DNA from: an uncultured Oscillospiraceae bacterium
GTDB taxonomy: Bacteria; Bacillota; Clostridia; Oscillospirales; Acutalibacteraceae
Length of the DNA stretch: 64,000 bases
Direction of reading: 5' to 3'
Assembly: GCA_905193225.1 (NCBI GenBank)
Contig: CAJJNV010000006.1
Location: forward strand, 18,481 to 82,480
How positions within the stretch are numbered: the stretch's first letter is position 1; the number at the start of each line of letters is the position of its first letter. The notes beneath the pieces are model-generated. The model saw only the letters and a program-made list of their open reading frames with translations, had not been told where the DNA came from and searched no databases. Below are positions 63,200-64,000 of the stretch, in pieces. The translations under genes were made by a program, and so were the position numbers.

Positions 63200-63240
63200 A
63201 TTTTAAAGAAAAAAACAATTTTTATATAAAGGAGAAGTGT

Positions 63241-64000
63241 ATGATGAAAACAAAAATATCTCGGAAAATTATCTCGGTATTGATTTCAACGCTTATGGTT
63301 GTGACACTTTTCTCGGTTGCCGCCGTTCAGCCGGTCGCCGCCGATGTTGTGGCATACAGCCAGTATGACTCCCGATGGAAAAATTGGACATACGGCGAGG
63401 GAACCATAGGCGGAACGGGCTGCGGAATTCTTTCGTCGGTCAATGCCATCAACTATGTCAGCGGAATAAGCGATATTCCCGGCGCGGTTGACGCGATCGC
63501 CACCTGGGCCCATAACATAAACGCATACAACGGCACCTGGGGTCCCTCGGGCGGCTCCGACCGTACCGCCCTTTACCCCCGCATAACCGCCCAGTTCGGC
63601 GATACATACAACTTCCAGGTCACAAACGACGGCACCTGGGCCACCGTTTATAACGACACCCTTAAATCTTATATAAGCCAAGGGGGACACGCGGCCATCG
63701 CCCACGTTGCCTACGGCCACTTTATCGTTCTCGCCGACTACGACTCTTCGGACGATACATTCCTTGTGCTTGATTCCGCCCCCGGAGACAGCGGAAATAC
63801 AGGCAGCGGAGTTGCGTGGCTCTCACCCTCGCAACTCAACAGCAGCGGAAACACCCGCATGCATGTTGACTGGTGGTGTCTGCTTGAAACCACCGGCGGC
63901 GGTGGCGGCGGGGAAGATCCCGGCAGTGATGTTAAGCCCTACCTTGAAAACGGCGAGCTATGGCTTAACGACTGCAACTCCATGAACGGCTTCGGAGCGG
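63241..64000 (+). CDS. Secreted C39-like cysteine peptidase (3' end outside window)
   Basis: The frame is open to the window end, giving 253 residues. A signal peptide (KIISVLISTLMVVTLFSVAA) ends around residue 32. The papain-like domain follows: YSQYDSRWKNW, then GGTGCGILSSVNAIN with the nucleophile Cys, and GGHAAIAHVAYGHFIVLADY with the catalytic His, as in peptidase_C39_2. A Gly-rich linker near residue 222 leads into a new domain beyond the window. AAAGGAG precedes the ATG. It may end in a dockerin, which cannot be seen here. Confidence 0.85.
   Translation, partial: MMKTKISRKIISVLISTLMVVTLFSVAAVQPVAADVVAYSQYDSRWKNWTYGEGTIGGTGCGILSSVNAINYVSGISDIPGAVDAIATWAHNINAYNGTWGPSGGSDRTALYPRITAQFGDTYNFQVTNDGTWATVYNDTLKSYISQGGHAAIAHVAYGHFIVLADYDSSDDTFLVLDSAPGDSGNTGSGVAWLSPSQLNSSGNTRMHVDWWCLLETTGGGGGGEDPGSDVKPYLENGELWLNDCNSMNGFGA

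Overview
The window looks like a chromosomal segment of an anaerobic, low-to-mid-GC Gram-positive bacterium, most likely a gut Clostridium relative (Oscillospirales/Ruminococcaceae type). The grounds are strong AGGAGG-type ribosome sites, consensus sigma-A promoters, a PASTA kinase/PP2C pair, a SpoIIQ-like M23 protein, a 2-oxoacid:ferredoxin oxidoreductase, a rubredoxin-first (reverse) rubrerythrin beside a Fur/PerR regulator, and secreted leucine-rich proteins ending in type I dockerins. The species cannot be named from the sequence alone.

Layout. 1-6245: the rpoC 3' end and the str cluster (rpsL, rpsG, fusA, tuf). 6274-7186: an FMN riboswitch with terminator controlling a RibU riboflavin transporter. 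7568-10366: purB and purA, the two adenylosuccinate steps. 10523-15255 (minus): an ABC-F protein, a divergent MreB-like protein and a GHL10-type secreted hydrolase. 15325-15870: a DUF1294 gene broken by a 275-bp MITE-like element. 16180-24928: a translation and signalling run (def, fmt, yugP-like peptidase, rsmB, rlmN, PP2C, PASTA kinase, rsgA). 25945-28324: the SRP/ribosome run (ylxM, ffh, rpsP, khpA). 28683-30788: a secreted LRR-dockerin protein. 31065-40511 (mostly minus): mutarotase-like protein, recG, tatD, CofE-like protein, nudix hydrolase, a degenerate M14 peptidase, a lipoprotein and pncB. 41071-42321: a small XRE regulator and a SpoIIQ-like M23 protein. 42680-49752 (minus): a coherent aromatic amino acid fermentation operon (SSS transporter, paaK, iorA, iorB, paaK, ACT) with an operator-like palindrome at its promoter. 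50200-54036: hflX, a tRNA-Gly(CCC) and a 598-residue double-HTH protein of unknown role. 54377-64000: a second LRR-dockerin protein, a PDZ-less HtrA protease, a GT2 glycosyltransferase, a phage-type replication-like orphan, a Fur/PerR regulator with a perfect palindromic box, reverse rubrerythrin, and the start of a secreted C39-like peptidase.

The most unusual content is between the genes. There are two 94%-identical 275-bp elements with 27-bp inverted ends and a TA target duplication, plus a solo end after ffh. There are three copies of a roughly 190-bp GC-rich element with invariant hairpins, a GUGA tetraloop and at least one compensatory base pair, which may be a structured RNA or a non-autonomous repeat. 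There is also a family of short repeats built on TGTKYATTGACGG and GGGGCGYCACGAGC. Protein-level surprises are an M14 peptidase that has lost all its metal and catalytic residues, a glycine-tyrosine-rich start on a YugP-type peptidase, and the unassigned double-HTH protein. Nothing here amounts to a proven new system. The structured repeat and the double-HTH family are the best candidates.
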